The translations under genes were made by a program, and so were the position numbers. The notes below the pieces were generated by a model, which had not been told where the DNA came from, made no database searches, and saw only the letters and a list, made by a program, of their open reading frames with translations. Source: a virus. From it: a DNA stretch of 37,210 bases. The DNA is taken from IMG/VR virus record IMGVR_UViG_3300021091_000193, positions 1-37,210 of that record; one strand, given 5' to 3'. Every line of letters starts with the position of its first letter. Positions within the stretch are counted from its first letter, which is position 1. Positions 1-8,001 of this stretch are shown piece after piece.

Positions 1-113
1 ATCTAGTTATGATTCTTGCAGATTATCAATACAAGGCAGCCTTTGTAGTCGATCATGAAATCAATATGGCAGCCTGCATGACGCAAATCATGGTCGATTG
101 TGAGTTCAAGTGA
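1..113 (+). CDS. 44: Clamp-loader large subunit gp44, C-terminal end (partial)
   Basis: The frame is open from the window edge to a TGA at 111-113. The last residues, ending in EINMAACMTQIMVDCEFK, align by eye with the C-terminus of T4 gp44 (TELHLAYLFIQLACEMQWK). gp44 is the AAA+ ATPase that, with gp62, loads the sliding clamp gp45 at primer ends. The ATPase core lies outside the window. The next gene, gp62-like, overlaps the stop codon, matching the T4 order 44-62-regA-43. The assignment rests on about 24 residues plus gene order. An ATG at 9 is almost certainly internal. Confidence 0.75.
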   Translation, partial: LVMILADYQYKAAFVVDHEINMAACMTQIMVDCEFK

Positions 114-541
114 GTAAGATAAATCCGTTTATCTATGTCGATGCCATCAGCTTTTCCAAAAAAGACTTGATGCGAAATACAGAGAATGACCTATTGGCCG
201 AGAGCAGCTATGTCCCGTTCATGACGAATCGCGCTTTATCATATCACGCCGACACGATAACATATGCTAATGAAATGAATTTACGTAGCCATATTGATAA
301 TCGGCCTCAAAATGATTTTTATATAAATACTATTCGACCAAGAAAGAGATTTGCTAAGTGGAGTAAAGCATCTACAAGTTTCGATCTGGAATCAGTTATG
401 ACCTATTTTGGATATAGTAGATCGAAAGCCGAGATGGCCCTAAAAATACTATCGCCGGATAATATCATTATGATTCATAATAGTCTTGCAAGAGGCGGTA
501 CGAATAATGATAAACGAAGCTCTAATAAAGGATCTGATTGA
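110..541 (+). CDS. 62: Clamp-loader small subunit gp62-like
   Basis: This 143-residue protein starts at a GTG that overlaps the gp44 stop. The stretch YVPFMTNRALSYHADTITYA followed by NEMN and then RPRKRFAKW matches the T4 gp62 pattern YSKFMVENALSQ...YAMN...PRGKRYGKWAK. gp62 is the non-ATPase clamp-loader subunit that bridges the gp44 ring and helps open gp45. T4 gp62 is about 187 residues, so this version is shorter at the C-terminus. The 3' end overlaps regA in another frame, suggesting translational coupling. Identity rests on motif plus the conserved neighbourhood. Confidence 0.85.
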   Translation: MSKINPFIYVDAISFSKKDLMRNTENDLLAESSYVPFMTNRALSYHADTITYANEMNLRSHIDNRPQNDFYINTIRPRKRFAKWSKASTSFDLESVMTYFGYSRSKAEMALKILSPDNIIMIHNSLARGGTNNDKRSSNKGSD

Positions 542-932
542 GATTCGCCTTAAGGCGCCAGAAGATTTTCTTAAAGTTCGCGAGACTCTTACTCGAATGG
601 GCGTGGGCCGTAAGTCCGATAAGAAATTATACCAATCGTGTCATATATTACACAAGCAGAAAAGATATTTCATAGTTCATTTTAAGGAGCTTCTCGCCCT
701 AGATGGCAAAGAGACTAATTATTCAATTCAGGATAAGCAGAGGCGCAATACCATCGCGGGTTTGCTATTCGAATGGGGATTGATTGAATTGTTAGATGCA
801 TCACAGATAGCAGACAAGGCTCCAATGTCTTTGATTAGTATCATTCACCATAAAGAAAAACACGAATGGAAATTATATACTAAATATAATATCGGCGGAT
901 ATGGAAGGAATCGAGATGATACCATTTCTTAA
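507..932 (+). CDS. regA: RegA translational repressor
   Basis: This 141-residue protein contains IEIRLKAPEDFLKVRETLTR, LYQSCHILHKQ, YFIVHFKELL, GLLFEWGLIE and KHEWKLYTKYNIGG, each a close match to T4 RegA. RegA binds the initiation region of many early phage mRNAs and blocks translation; T4 RegA also represses some replication genes. I chose ATG 507 because GAGG lies at 492-495; an in-frame TTG at 486 is less likely. T4 RegA starts near the IEI motif, so this protein has a short N-terminal extension inside the gp62 overlap. Its targets may be unusual here, because several replication genes look leaderless. Confidence 0.95.
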   Translation: MINEALIKDLIEIRLKAPEDFLKVRETLTRMGVGRKSDKKLYQSCHILHKQKRYFIVHFKELLALDGKETNYSIQDKQRRNTIAGLLFEWGLIELLDASQIADKAPMSLISIIHHKEKHEWKLYTKYNIGGYGRNRDDTIS

Positions 933-1893
933 ATATATAAAAGAAACCGCAGAAGCTGGTCTCGCGGCAAAATCAGCTAAGTCAGGCATTCCGATTGGTA
1001 TATTACGTAAAGTTTATCGTCGTGGTGTAGCCGCATGGAACTCTGGGCATAGGCCCGGCACTACTCCGCAGCAGTGGGGTATGGCTCGCGTGAATTCTTA
1101 TATTACCAAAGGTAAGGGAACTTATTATGGTGCGGATAAGGATCTTCGTGAAGAAGTAGAACTGGATGAAGCGACTCTAAAATCGACACATTATGCGACC
1201 ATTCATTCTTCAAGTAGAAAAATAGTTGCTAAAGGCAATAAAAAAGAGATGCTGAAAAAAATGAAGGAGTTAAATAACAAAGAAAAAGGAAGTCATCATT
1301 TAGGAGTGACACATAGAGGTAAAGTTGGCGATACTTTTGGTGCTCCCAAATCAGAAAGTGTTACGGAAAAGCTATCAAGAGTTGCCAGAGACAAAGAGTC
1401 TGGTCTGCCAAAGAAGTACGTGACCGGGTTGTCTTCTACTACTGCAAAAGCAAGAGCGGCACATTGGAAAAAGATGGATAAAAAAAGCGATAGTGACCCT
1501 GCGGCATATAAACCTGCGCCTGGAGATGCAACTGCTAAAACAAAACCGAGTAAGCATACATTAAAGTATCGCGAAATGTTTGGTGAAGTTATCAGGAATG
1601 GAGTCAAGCAAATCGCTAAGACAACCGTTCAAGCAGAACAAGTTGAAATTCAAGAAAGTAATGTCATGGACCAGTTATATAAAATTGTTCAAGGAAAACA
1701 AGCTCAAACAGTTAAATTTGCCAATGGTCAAACTCGTAAAGTTGATCACTACACAGCATCAGCAATTACACAGGTGCATAATGCAGCAAATGATGAAAAT
1801 AAAAAGAAATTGGCAGATATGGTTCACAAATCGCCTGAACACTTGCAAAAAGTATCAGATTTTGCTTTTAAAAGAGCTGTAAAACATAGGTAA
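916..1893 (+). CDS. Probable packaged/head-core mosaic protein with T4-like capsid-targeting N-terminus
   Basis: 325 residues. ATG 916 is chosen over 901 because GGAAGGA at 903-909 precedes it by 6 nt. The first ten residues, MIPFLKYIKE, fit the T4 internal-protein targeting pattern M-x2-[FY]-x2-[FY]-I-x-E, whose Glu is the prohead-protease cleavage point. The next module, about residues 15-75, holds AAWNSG...QQWGMARVNSYITKG, and a related module lies near residue 815 of the 925-residue protein at 14906. A middle stretch with STTAKARAAHWKK...YKPAPGDA...TKPSKHT resembles a module of T4-type phage proteins. The C-terminal module has VKFANGQTRKV and is also related to part of the 14906 product. 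The sequence is Lys-rich, and parts (about 1180-1340 and 1600-1890) are more A-rich than the neighbours. Function unknown; packaging is inferred. Confidence 0.7.
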   Translation: MIPFLKYIKETAEAGLAAKSAKSGIPIGILRKVYRRGVAAWNSGHRPGTTPQQWGMARVNSYITKGKGTYYGADKDLREEVELDEATLKSTHYATIHSSSRKIVAKGNKKEMLKKMKELNNKEKGSHHLGVTHRGKVGDTFGAPKSESVTEKLSRVARDKESGLPKKYVTGLSSTTAKARAAHWKKMDKKSDSDPAAYKPAPGDATAKTKPSKHTLKYREMFGEVIRNGVKQIAKTTVQAEQVEIQESNVMDQLYKIVQGKQAQTVKFANGQTRKVDHYTASAITQVHNAANDENKKKLADMVHKSPEHLQKVSDFAFKRAVKHR

Positions 1894-1901
1894 GTGATAT
1901 T

Positions 1902-2282
1902 GTGCCATATTCAGATAAGTTAATAGATCACTTCGAGAACCCGCGCAACGTCGGCGCATTCGGCAAGACCGAAGAGAATATTGGTACGGGCCTTGTCGGC
2001 GCACCGGCTTGTGGTGATGTCATGAAACTACAAATTAAAGTTGACGTAGATGGAATAATTGAGGACGCCAAGTTTCGAACATTTGGATGCGGGTCGGCGA
2101 TTGCATCAAGTTCACTTATTACTGAATGGGTTAAGGGCAAGACTCTACACGAAGCTGCGACGATTAAGAATACGGACATAGCAAAGCATCTTTCTCTACC
2201 GCCAGTCAAGATTCATTGTTCGGTTCTCGCAGAAGATGCCATAAAAGCAGCTATTGCTGATTATCAGTCCAAAATAAAATAA
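1902..2282 (+). CDS. iscU: IscU/NifU-type Fe-S cluster scaffold
   Basis: 126 residues, starting at GTG 1902; the N-terminus PYSDKLIDHFENPRNVG is the standard IscU start. The three scaffold cysteines are present: C37 in PACGD with D39, C63 in FGCGSAIASSS, and C106 in KIHCSVLAEDAI, with H105 before it. IscU assembles [2Fe-2S]/[4Fe-4S] clusters using sulfur from a cysteine desulfurase. No desulfurase, HscA/B or ferredoxin gene lies here, so it would have to use host IscS. It is followed after 2 nt by an A-type carrier, forming a two-gene Fe-S unit next to replication genes. All key residues are intact, so I expect a functional protein. Its phage role is unknown. Confidence 0.93.
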   Translation: MPYSDKLIDHFENPRNVGAFGKTEENIGTGLVGAPACGDVMKLQIKVDVDGIIEDAKFRTFGCGSAIASSSLITEWVKGKTLHEAATIKNTDIAKHLSLPPVKIHCSVLAEDAIKAAIADYQSKIK

Positions 2283-2284
2283 TC

Positions 2285-2716
2285 ATGAAGATTACGGAAA
2301 TTACACGCAGCGAAGAGGCGCGCCTAGAGATATATCGTGATAGAATGCAGTCTACCTCGCCGAGAGCACCTCGCGAGGTTCGACCGATTATGACAGTAAC
2401 TTCAGCGGCCGCTCAGCGTATTGCGGCCATCTTCGAAAGTAGAGACAAGGATAAGTCATCTGTTGGTATTCGAATAGGTGTGCGCGGAGGAGGATGCAAC
2501 GGCATGAGCTATACGCTTGAATTTGCCGAAAAACTGGAGCCCATGGACGAGATTGTTCTGGTGGGCGATATTAAAATATTAATCGATTCTAAAGCGGCCA
2601 TATTTCTAATCGGCACAGAGATGGATTACGAAACTGATTTTATGAAGTCCGGTTTTCTATTTCGTAATCCCAACGAAAAGGGTCGGTGTGGATGCGGAAA
2701 CTCATTTAATGTCTAA
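2285..2716 (+). CDS. iscA: A-type Fe-S carrier protein (IscA/SufA/ErpA-like)
   Basis: 143 residues. The C-terminal 108 residues align with E. coli IscA: IRIGVRGGGCNGMSYTLEFA with C71, then GRCGCGNSFNV with C135 and C137, the three cluster-binding cysteines. A-type proteins pass Fe-S clusters from scaffold to target apoproteins. The first 35 residues have no counterpart in IscA. An in-frame ATG at 2390 (MTVTSAAAQR) would give a standard-length protein and has GAGG upstream, so the true start is uncertain. The gene follows iscU by 2 nt, so it is probably co-transcribed and works with it. IscA, SufA and ErpA cannot be separated by eye. Confidence 0.92.
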   Translation: MKITEITRSEEARLEIYRDRMQSTSPRAPREVRPIMTVTSAAAQRIAAIFESRDKDKSSVGIRIGVRGGGCNGMSYTLEFAEKLEPMDEIVLVGDIKILIDSKAAIFLIGTEMDYETDFMKSGFLFRNPNEKGRCGCGNSFNV

Positions 2717-2809
2717 CGAGTTGTGCGGAGCTTTTACCAATTATATCAATGCGGTACATCTGGTTTTGATAACATACTGCATTCAAATCTAAATGATAAA
2801 AAAATATAC

Positions 2810-2838
2810 TTGACATTACGAAATCAATGCTATATAGT
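2810..2838 (+). promoter_or_regulatory. Early sigma70-type promoter for hsp20
   Basis: TTGACA at 2810-2815, a 17-nt spacer and TATAGT at 2833-2838 make a near-consensus bacterial promoter in the 179-nt intergenic gap. The predicted start is near 2845. That leaves a leader of about 50 nt with AGGAGA at 2885-2890 ahead of the Hsp20 ATG at 2896. This gene therefore has a normal Shine-Dalgarno leader, unlike several replication genes here. Confidence 0.8.
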
Positions 2839-2895
2839 ATGATATGAGTTGCCATTGTGGGGCTCACATCATAACTCGCTTAATAGGAGAAATAT

Positions 2896-3366
2896 ATGAA
2901 CACTTTAATTGGAGACTTTACTAAGTACGACCCATTTTTCATCGGATTTGATGACGTATGGAAGCGCTTAAACCTCGCCGCAAGTCAGACCGCGACCGCG
3001 ACAACTTATCCTCCGTATAACATTCGCAAGATCGAAGACAATCGATACGTACTAGAACTGGCTGTTGCTGGATTCGCGCGCACCGATATAGACATCGATA
3101 TTGCCGCCGGCGTGCTAAAGATTGTCGGTAAGATCAATCACGTAGAGAAGGAATCTCGTTTTCTGCACCGAGGTATCGCCGAACGAGCCTTTACGCGCAC
3201 ATTCAATTTGGCCGATAATGTCAAAGTACAAAATGCCGAAATGACCGACGGTATGCTTCGAATTTGGCTTGAAGCCGTTGTGCCTGAACACAAGAAGCCC
3301 AAGAAGATTCCTATCGGCGATGGTTCCGGAGTCAAGTCGACCAAATCCGAATTTCTGTCAGAATAA
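2896..3366 (+). CDS. hsp20: Small heat-shock protein, Hsp20/IbpA-like
   Basis: 156 residues with an alpha-crystallin domain from about residue 37 to 138. It includes YPPYNIRK, YVLELAVAGF, LKIVGKI, RGIAERAFTRTFNLADNV and the family signature AEMTDGMLRIWLE. The tail PKKIPIG resembles the I-x-I anchor of IbpA/IbpB. Hsp20 proteins are ATP-independent holdases that keep unfolding proteins soluble and are frequent in T4-like phages of marine bacteria, where they may assist virion assembly or host stress survival. It has its own strong promoter and AGGAGA ribosome site. Confidence is high for the family, low for the phage role. Confidence 0.93.
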   Translation: MNTLIGDFTKYDPFFIGFDDVWKRLNLAASQTATATTYPPYNIRKIEDNRYVLELAVAGFARTDIDIDIAAGVLKIVGKINHVEKESRFLHRGIAERAFTRTFNLADNVKVQNAEMTDGMLRIWLEAVVPEHKKPKKIPIGDGSGVKSTKSEFLSE

Positions 3367-3370
3367 GACA

Positions 3371-3562
3371 ATGAAAAATTCTCATAGGGTAATTGGTCCG
3401 CTAATATTGAGTGTAATTTCTCGCGTTAAGAAATACTTTGCTCGAACCAATACTAGTGATATTGATCAGTATCTAAGTAATTCGGTCGATCACTGCGATC
3501 TTCAAAAGCGTATGAATATCATACACTATAATATGAAGGGTCATAGACGCTTCTATCCATGA
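3371..3562 (+). CDS. Small DUF3563-like protein
   Basis: 63 residues, beginning 2 nt after the hsp20 stop. The stretch DIDQYLSNSVDHCDLQKRM resembles the short bacterial family DUF3563 (yLa.S.D..DLErR), a helix of unknown function. The N-terminus is basic and hydrophobic (VIGPLILSVISRVKK), possibly amphipathic. There is no clear Shine-Dalgarno sequence; translation may be coupled to hsp20. A longer reading of this frame upstream (from 3269) lies inside hsp20 and is unlikely. Confidence 0.6.
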   Translation: MKNSHRVIGPLILSVISRVKKYFARTNTSDIDQYLSNSVDHCDLQKRMNIIHYNMKGHRRFYP

Positions 3563-3588
3563 TAGAAATCATATATATTTTATAGTGG

Positions 3589-3915
3589 ATGGCGAACTTC
3601 AGTATGAACATTATCGTTATTCGTCTTATTACAAGTGAAGAAATTATTGCTGAAGTTCGCCCAGAAAAAAATGCGAATGCGCTGTTTGGTAAACTAAAAC
3701 TTATCAACCCCGCGGCCATCATTATGAGACAAGATCCTGGAGGGCAGCCAAAAATGGGTTTGGCTGATTGTGTCCCGATGGCCGACGCAAAGGAAGTACT
3801 CATAAATGAGAATGTGATTCTGTTCACCTACAAGCCCGTTGTTGAACTTATTAATGCATACAACAAGGCGTTTGGTTCTGGATTGATAGTGTCTGGAGCT
3901 AAATTCACCGCTTAG
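3589..3915 (+). CDS. LSm-like small conserved phage protein
   Basis: 108 residues. The pattern MNIIVIRLITSEEIIAEVR, a middle strand LINPAAIIM and a late ILFTYKPVVELINAYNKAFG resemble a small beta-barrel (Sm/LSm-type) protein that recurs in T4-like phages of aquatic bacteria. No catalytic motif is visible. The start could be ATG 3589 or ATG 3604; homologous proteins as I recall them begin at the MNIIV methionine, so 3604 is plausible. It precedes the polymerase gene. A role in RNA binding is speculation from the fold guess. Confidence 0.6.
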   Translation: MANFSMNIIVIRLITSEEIIAEVRPEKNANALFGKLKLINPAAIIMRQDPGGQPKMGLADCVPMADAKEVLINENVILFTYKPVVELINAYNKAFGSGLIVSGAKFTA

Positions 3916-3941
3916 GGAAATCAGTCTCTTTGAAATTTATC

Positions 3942-3970
3942 TTTACAAAGACTCAATAATATAGTACAGT
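3942..3970 (+). promoter_or_regulatory. Promoter abutting the gp43 start codon (leaderless)
   Basis: TTTACA at 3942-3947, a 17-nt spacer and TACAGT at 3965-3970, followed by 6 nt and the gp43 ATG at 3977. The predicted transcription start coincides with the ATG. There is no Shine-Dalgarno sequence before the ATG. A 6-bp inverted repeat, TCTTTG (3927-3932) and CAAAGA (3946-3951), overlaps the -35 element and could be an operator, although it is weak. Confidence 0.65.
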
Positions 3971-3976
3971 CATAAT

Positions 3977-6538
3977 ATGAACTTTTATACTAGTGCTATT
4001 GAGAACCGCGGTCAGATTCTGTTACGTGGATATGAGAACGGTCGGCAATTCACTCGCAAAGTGAAATACGAACCCACATTATTTGTTTCTAACAATAAGC
4101 CCGATTCTCCCTGGAAGTCTATTCATGGTAAGCCTCTTGCGCCAATGGTCTTCCCATCAATATATGACGCAAAGGAATTCTTAAAGAAATACGAGAACGT
4201 AACGAACTTTGAGATATGTGGGTTAACCCGTTTCGTATACGCATATCTCAATGAAGAATACTTAGGAGAAGTTCGATATGATCGCGAACTGATTCGAGTA
4301 GTCAACATCGATATCGAGGTCGCATCGAACAATGGCTTTCCGTCCGTTGACGCCGCGACCCAAGAAATCACAGCCATCACACTTAAAAAAAATAATATAT
4401 TTTACGTATTTGGTTGTGGCGTATTCAATACGAATAGAGCAGATGTTAAGTATGTTCGCTGTAAGAACGAGCGCGAACTTCTATTGGCATTCATTGCGGA
4501 GTGGAGTCGAGGTGGATATCCTGACGCAGTGACTGGTTGGAATATTGCGTACTTTGATATTCCATACATTATCAATCGAATGAAGCATATATTTGAACAG
4601 TCTACAATTGAGCAGCTATCTCCATGGAAAGCCTTTAGTAGTCGCGTCGTTAAAATAAACGGACGCGAAAACACCACAATTTCTATTTTGGGTGTAGCCA
4701 CTCTCGACTATCTCGAAATGTACCGTAAATTTACGTACACTCAGCAAGAATCATATCGTCTGGATGATATAGCGCAAATCGAGTTGGGTGATCAAAAGCT
4801 TGACTATTCGGAATATGAAACTCTACATGAATTATATGAGAAGAACTTTCAAAAATTCATAGAGTATAATATCCATGACGTTGATATTGTCGATCGGCTA
4901 GACGACAAGATGAAGCTGATTGATATGGTACTCACTCTAGCATATGATGCGAAAGTCAATTATGAAGATGTATTTTCGCAAGTACGCATGTGGGATGTCC
5001 TAATTCACAATCATTTGTGGGCCAAGAATATCGCGGTACCGCCCAACAAGGAATATAAAAAAGACGCGGCGTATACGGGAGGCCACGTTAAGTTTCCTAA
5101 GATCGGTATGCACGATTGGATTGTCTCGTTCGATTTGAATTCGCTATATCCTCATTTGATCATGCAGTTCAATGTCGGACCTGACACTATATCAGGACTT
5201 GGTTCTCCGGGCACGGCAATCAAGGATATTGATATTAGTATAGATGATCTTCTAGATGAGAATAAAGAGCTACCGATCATCGAGGGCCATAGCCTAGCGG
5301 CTAATGGCGTCTATTTCTCAAACGAGAAGCGTAGCTTTTTAGCTGAAATGTTGCAACGTCTATATGAAGATCGTGCGCGATATAAAATTAAAATGATTGA
5401 AGCGCAGAAAGCATATGAAACTGAGATCGATAACAAGAAGAAGCGTGAGCTAATTAAGAACATATCTCGGTATAAGAATATGCAGATGGCCAAGAAAATT
5501 CAATTGAATAGTAGCTATGGTGCTATCGGCAATCCACATTTTAGATATTTCGATTTGCGACTGGCTATGGCGATTACTCTAGGCGGGCAGCTAGCTATTC
5601 GTTGGGCCGAGAATGGCATAAATAAATATATGAATACGCTATTAGGAACACAGTCATATGACTACGTTATTGCGGCGGATACAGATTCTCTATATATCGA
5701 CTTTAGTGGGCTGGTACGTAAGGTCTTTAAAGATCCAAGCGCTGTATCAAAGGCTCGCGTGGTCTCCTTTCTGGATGATGTGGCTAGAGAAAAGTTTAAA
5801 CCGCTTATCGATTTACTGTATAAGAATCTTGCTATTCGAACAAATTCGTTCCAACAAAAAATGAACATGACCCGCGAGTCTATTGCGGATCGAGGACTAT
5901 GGACAGCCAAGAAGCGATACATTCTAAACGTATACGACTCCGAGGGCGTGCGCTACAACGAGCCTAAGTTAAAGATCATGGGCATCGAAGCCGTGAAATC
6001 ATCTACGCCAAAATCATGTAGATCAGCCATTAAGACTGCCATAAATATCATTATGACTGGCACGCAAGAATCATTGCATGAATATATTATTCAATTTCGC
6101 AAGAAGTTTAATACTTTACGATTTGAGGACATTGCGTTTCCGCGCGGAATAAATTCGGAGTTATATAAACAAGACGGCGGCGGCGATCAAGCTCAGCGGC
6201 AACTTCCCGGACAATCTCCTTCTCGCGATACTGTTCCCATTCACGTTCGCGGCGCTCTATTATTCAATAAGAGTATTAAGAGTCTTAACTTGACGCGCAA
6301 ATATGAGTTAATCAAAAGTGGAGAGAAGATTAAATTCTGCTATCTTCTTCTTCCCAATCCCATGAATGATAATGTAATTTCAATTTTATCCACGTTACCC
6401 AAAGAATTTAATCTAGATAAATATATCGACTATGACACACAATTCGACAAGGCTTTTCTAGGCCCAATGCGTACTATTCTCAATGCAATCAAGTGGTCAG
6501 AAGAAAAGAGAAACACAGTTGAGGACTTCTTCGCATGA
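3977..6538 (+). CDS. 43: Replicative DNA polymerase gp43 (family B)
   Basis: 853 residues; T4 gp43 has 898. Exonuclease motifs: ExoI IDIEVA (D112, E114, the same numbers as in T4), ExoII GWNIAYFDIPYI (D194) and ExoIII YNIHDVDIV (D301). Polymerase motifs: A FDLNSLYPHLIM (D386), B KKIQLNSSYGAIGNP (about 506-520) and C AADTDSLYID (D568, D570). All catalytic residues are present, so proofreading and synthesis should be active. It would work with gp44/62 and clamp gp45. A promoter ends 6 nt before the ATG and there is no ribosome-binding site, so translation looks leaderless. T4 gp43 represses its own translation through a leader hairpin, which would not be available on such an mRNA. Confidence 0.98.
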   Translation: MNFYTSAIENRGQILLRGYENGRQFTRKVKYEPTLFVSNNKPDSPWKSIHGKPLAPMVFPSIYDAKEFLKKYENVTNFEICGLTRFVYAYLNEEYLGEVRYDRELIRVVNIDIEVASNNGFPSVDAATQEITAITLKKNNIFYVFGCGVFNTNRADVKYVRCKNERELLLAFIAEWSRGGYPDAVTGWNIAYFDIPYIINRMKHIFEQSTIEQLSPWKAFSSRVVKINGRENTTISILGVATLDYLEMYRKFTYTQQESYRLDDIAQIELGDQKLDYSEYETLHELYEKNFQKFIEYNIHDVDIVDRLDDKMKLIDMVLTLAYDAKVNYEDVFSQVRMWDVLIHNHLWAKNIAVPPNKEYKKDAAYTGGHVKFPKIGMHDWIVSFDLNSLYPHLIMQFNVGPDTISGLGSPGTAIKDIDISIDDLLDENKELPIIEGHSLAANGVYFSNEKRSFLAEMLQRLYEDRARYKIKMIEAQKAYETEIDNKKKRELIKNISRYKNMQMAKKIQLNSSYGAIGNPHFRYFDLRLAMAITLGGQLAIRWAENGINKYMNTLLGTQSYDYVIAADTDSLYIDFSGLVRKVFKDPSAVSKARVVSFLDDVAREKFKPLIDLLYKNLAIRTNSFQQKMNMTRESIADRGLWTAKKRYILNVYDSEGVRYNEPKLKIMGIEAVKSSTPKSCRSAIKTAINIIMTGTQESLHEYIIQFRKKFNTLRFEDIAFPRGINSELYKQDGGGDQAQRQLPGQSPSRDTVPIHVRGALLFNKSIKSLNLTRKYELIKSGEKIKFCYLLLPNPMNDNVISILSTLPKEFNLDKYIDYDTQFDKAFLGPMRTILNAIKWSEEKRNTVEDFFA

Positions 6539-6915
6539 CTGCATCTACAATAGTAATTCCCGCAGAATACCAGGCCTTCGATTATGGATTTTCCGGAGTA
6601 GATTCGCCTGAAGTTAGAGTCGAAGTACCTGTAGCAGTTTCTCCTGGCTCTCCGGCACTTGAAGATAAAATTGACGATCTAAAAAGCAAGATCGATGTCC
6701 TGTCGAAGCTCATGTATCGACTTGAAGAAACAGATAATGAAAATACAAATGAAGCTGAGCTACGCGACAAGATTCGTATGCTAGAAGCCATTACTGTACC
6801 TCTCCTTAATAATCTTCTTAAGACAGCAGATAAGGATTATATTTATTGGCCTAATCGTGGACCTACCATCGAGAAACAGTTACAGAAGGTTCTTGAAATT
6901 ACTCGCGGCAAATGA
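6535..6915 (+). CDS. Conserved T4-family coiled-coil protein
   Basis: 126 residues, overlapping the gp43 stop by ATGA. After a Pro/Val-rich N-terminus, residues about 43-95 form a predicted coiled coil (LEDKIDDLKSKIDVLSKLM...). The C-terminal motif YIYWPNRGPTIEKQLQKVLE is one I recognise as recurrent in small T4-like phage proteins of unknown function. It is probably cotranslated with the polymerase and with the downstream membrane protein, whose ATG overlaps its stop. I cannot assign a function. Confidence 0.65.
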   Translation: MTASTIVIPAEYQAFDYGFSGVDSPEVRVEVPVAVSPGSPALEDKIDDLKSKIDVLSKLMYRLEETDNENTNEAELRDKIRMLEAITVPLLNNLLKTADKDYIYWPNRGPTIEKQLQKVLEITRGK

Positions 6916-7793
6916 AAAACAAATCTTCAATTGAGATAGACGGAGTATTGGCACTGTCAGCAGGTATAGCGATATCCGCGATCTCTGCATGGTATTCTAT
7001 AATAGGGCTTACCGCTATATTTGCTGGTGCGTTTTGGTCTATCGTAATCATGGGCGCCACGTTAGAAGTGGGTAAAATAATTACGGTGACCTATCTCTAT
7101 CGAAACTGGAAATCATTATCAGTATTCATAACAGCGTATTTTATATCGGCCGCAGTGATTCTAATGGCCATAACGAGCATGGGCACATTTGGATATTTAA
7201 GTAGGGCTCATATTGAACATACATCTGGCTCACAAAATATAGTTGCGAAATTAGAACGTATAGATCAGATGATTGCCCGCGAACGCGAGCGCATAGTTCG
7301 TACTGAGCGAGTACTATTCCAGCTTGACGCGAGTATCAACAGTCTGATTGAACAGAAATATGTGGTAGCAGGATTAGAGGCTAGACGCAAACAAGAAGGT
7401 GAGCGTAAGGATATAGCCGAAAGAATTAGAGAATATCAGATCACTATCGATAAGCTTACGGACGAAAAGATGCCTCTACAGCAATCGCTGCGGGATACTC
7501 AGCGAGAAATTGGACCTATTCGATATGTCGCTGAATTGATATATGGATCAAGCGATACTGAATTAATGGAAAGATCAATTCGAGGAATCATCATATTGTT
7601 GGTTCTCGTGCTTGATCCTCTAGCCATATTGCTAATTATGGTATCGACACGTAGATCAATTCCAGTCGTGGCCATGTCCAAGATTAAATATAACAGGTGG
7701 CTTAGAGAAAACGCAAACGCCGTAGAGACAGATGGAAAAGAATGGAACAATGTGGGCGTGGTAATTAGGAAAAAACAACTTTACAATGAATAG
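6912..7793 (+). CDS. Membrane protein with central coiled coil
   Basis: 293 residues. Hydrophobic segments lie near residues 10-30, 32-52, 64-88 and 225-245. Between them, residues about 110-210 form a charged coiled coil (ERERIVRTERVLFQLDASIN..., RREQEG-like heptads). The topology resembles DUF4407-type proteins, and similar proteins occur in T4-like marine phages. The motif MGTFGYLSRAHIEHTSG between the third membrane segment and the coil is probably conserved. The ATG overlaps the preceding stop. It is likely inserted in the inner membrane. Function unknown; a link to replication at the membrane or to lysis control cannot be tested here. Confidence 0.65.
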   Translation: MKNKSSIEIDGVLALSAGIAISAISAWYSIIGLTAIFAGAFWSIVIMGATLEVGKIITVTYLYRNWKSLSVFITAYFISAAVILMAITSMGTFGYLSRAHIEHTSGSQNIVAKLERIDQMIARERERIVRTERVLFQLDASINSLIEQKYVVAGLEARRKQEGERKDIAERIREYQITIDKLTDEKMPLQQSLRDTQREIGPIRYVAELIYGSSDTELMERSIRGIIILLVLVLDPLAILLIMVSTRRSIPVVAMSKIKYNRWLRENANAVETDGKEWNNVGVVIRKKQLYNE

Positions 7794-7808
7794 TAATTGC
7801 GCTATACT
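7780..7808 (+). promoter_or_regulatory. Early promoter ahead of a small ORF and uvsX
   Basis: TTTACA at 7780-7785, a 17-nt spacer and TATACT at 7803-7808. The predicted start is near 7815, leaving a leader of about 10 nt that still contains AGGAG (7814-7818). It lies at the very end of the membrane-protein gene and would drive the 56-residue ORF and then uvsX. Confidence 0.75.
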
Positions 7809-7824
7809 AAACTAGGAGTGAGAG

Positions 7825-7995
7825 ATGAATACCGTCGTTATGATAATAATGATATATGTGGGCAATAGTGTTGATTGGCACATAGTGCCATATAGCAGCT
7901 ATGCCCAGTGTCATAAATCTCTGGAATATCCAATGACGATTAGTGAACAATCCATGCGCTGGTGCATGGATTCTGAATATCTATACAGAAAGTAA
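7825..7995 (+). CDS. Small protein of 56 residues upstream of uvsX
   Basis: This ORF is short but has a strong promoter and AGGAG 6 nt before its ATG. The product begins MNTVVMIIMIYVGNSVDWHI and ends SEYLYRK. It has a short hydrophobic N-terminal stretch and Cys/Trp residues (C29, W46, C47). It ends 6 nt before the UvsX ATG, which has no good ribosome site of its own, so coupling is likely. No recognised family. It could act as a leader peptide that sets UvsX level. Confidence 0.65.
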   Translation: MNTVVMIIMIYVGNSVDWHIVPYSSYAQCHKSLEYPMTISEQSMRWCMDSEYLYRK

Positions 7996-8001
7996 TTTAT
8001 T

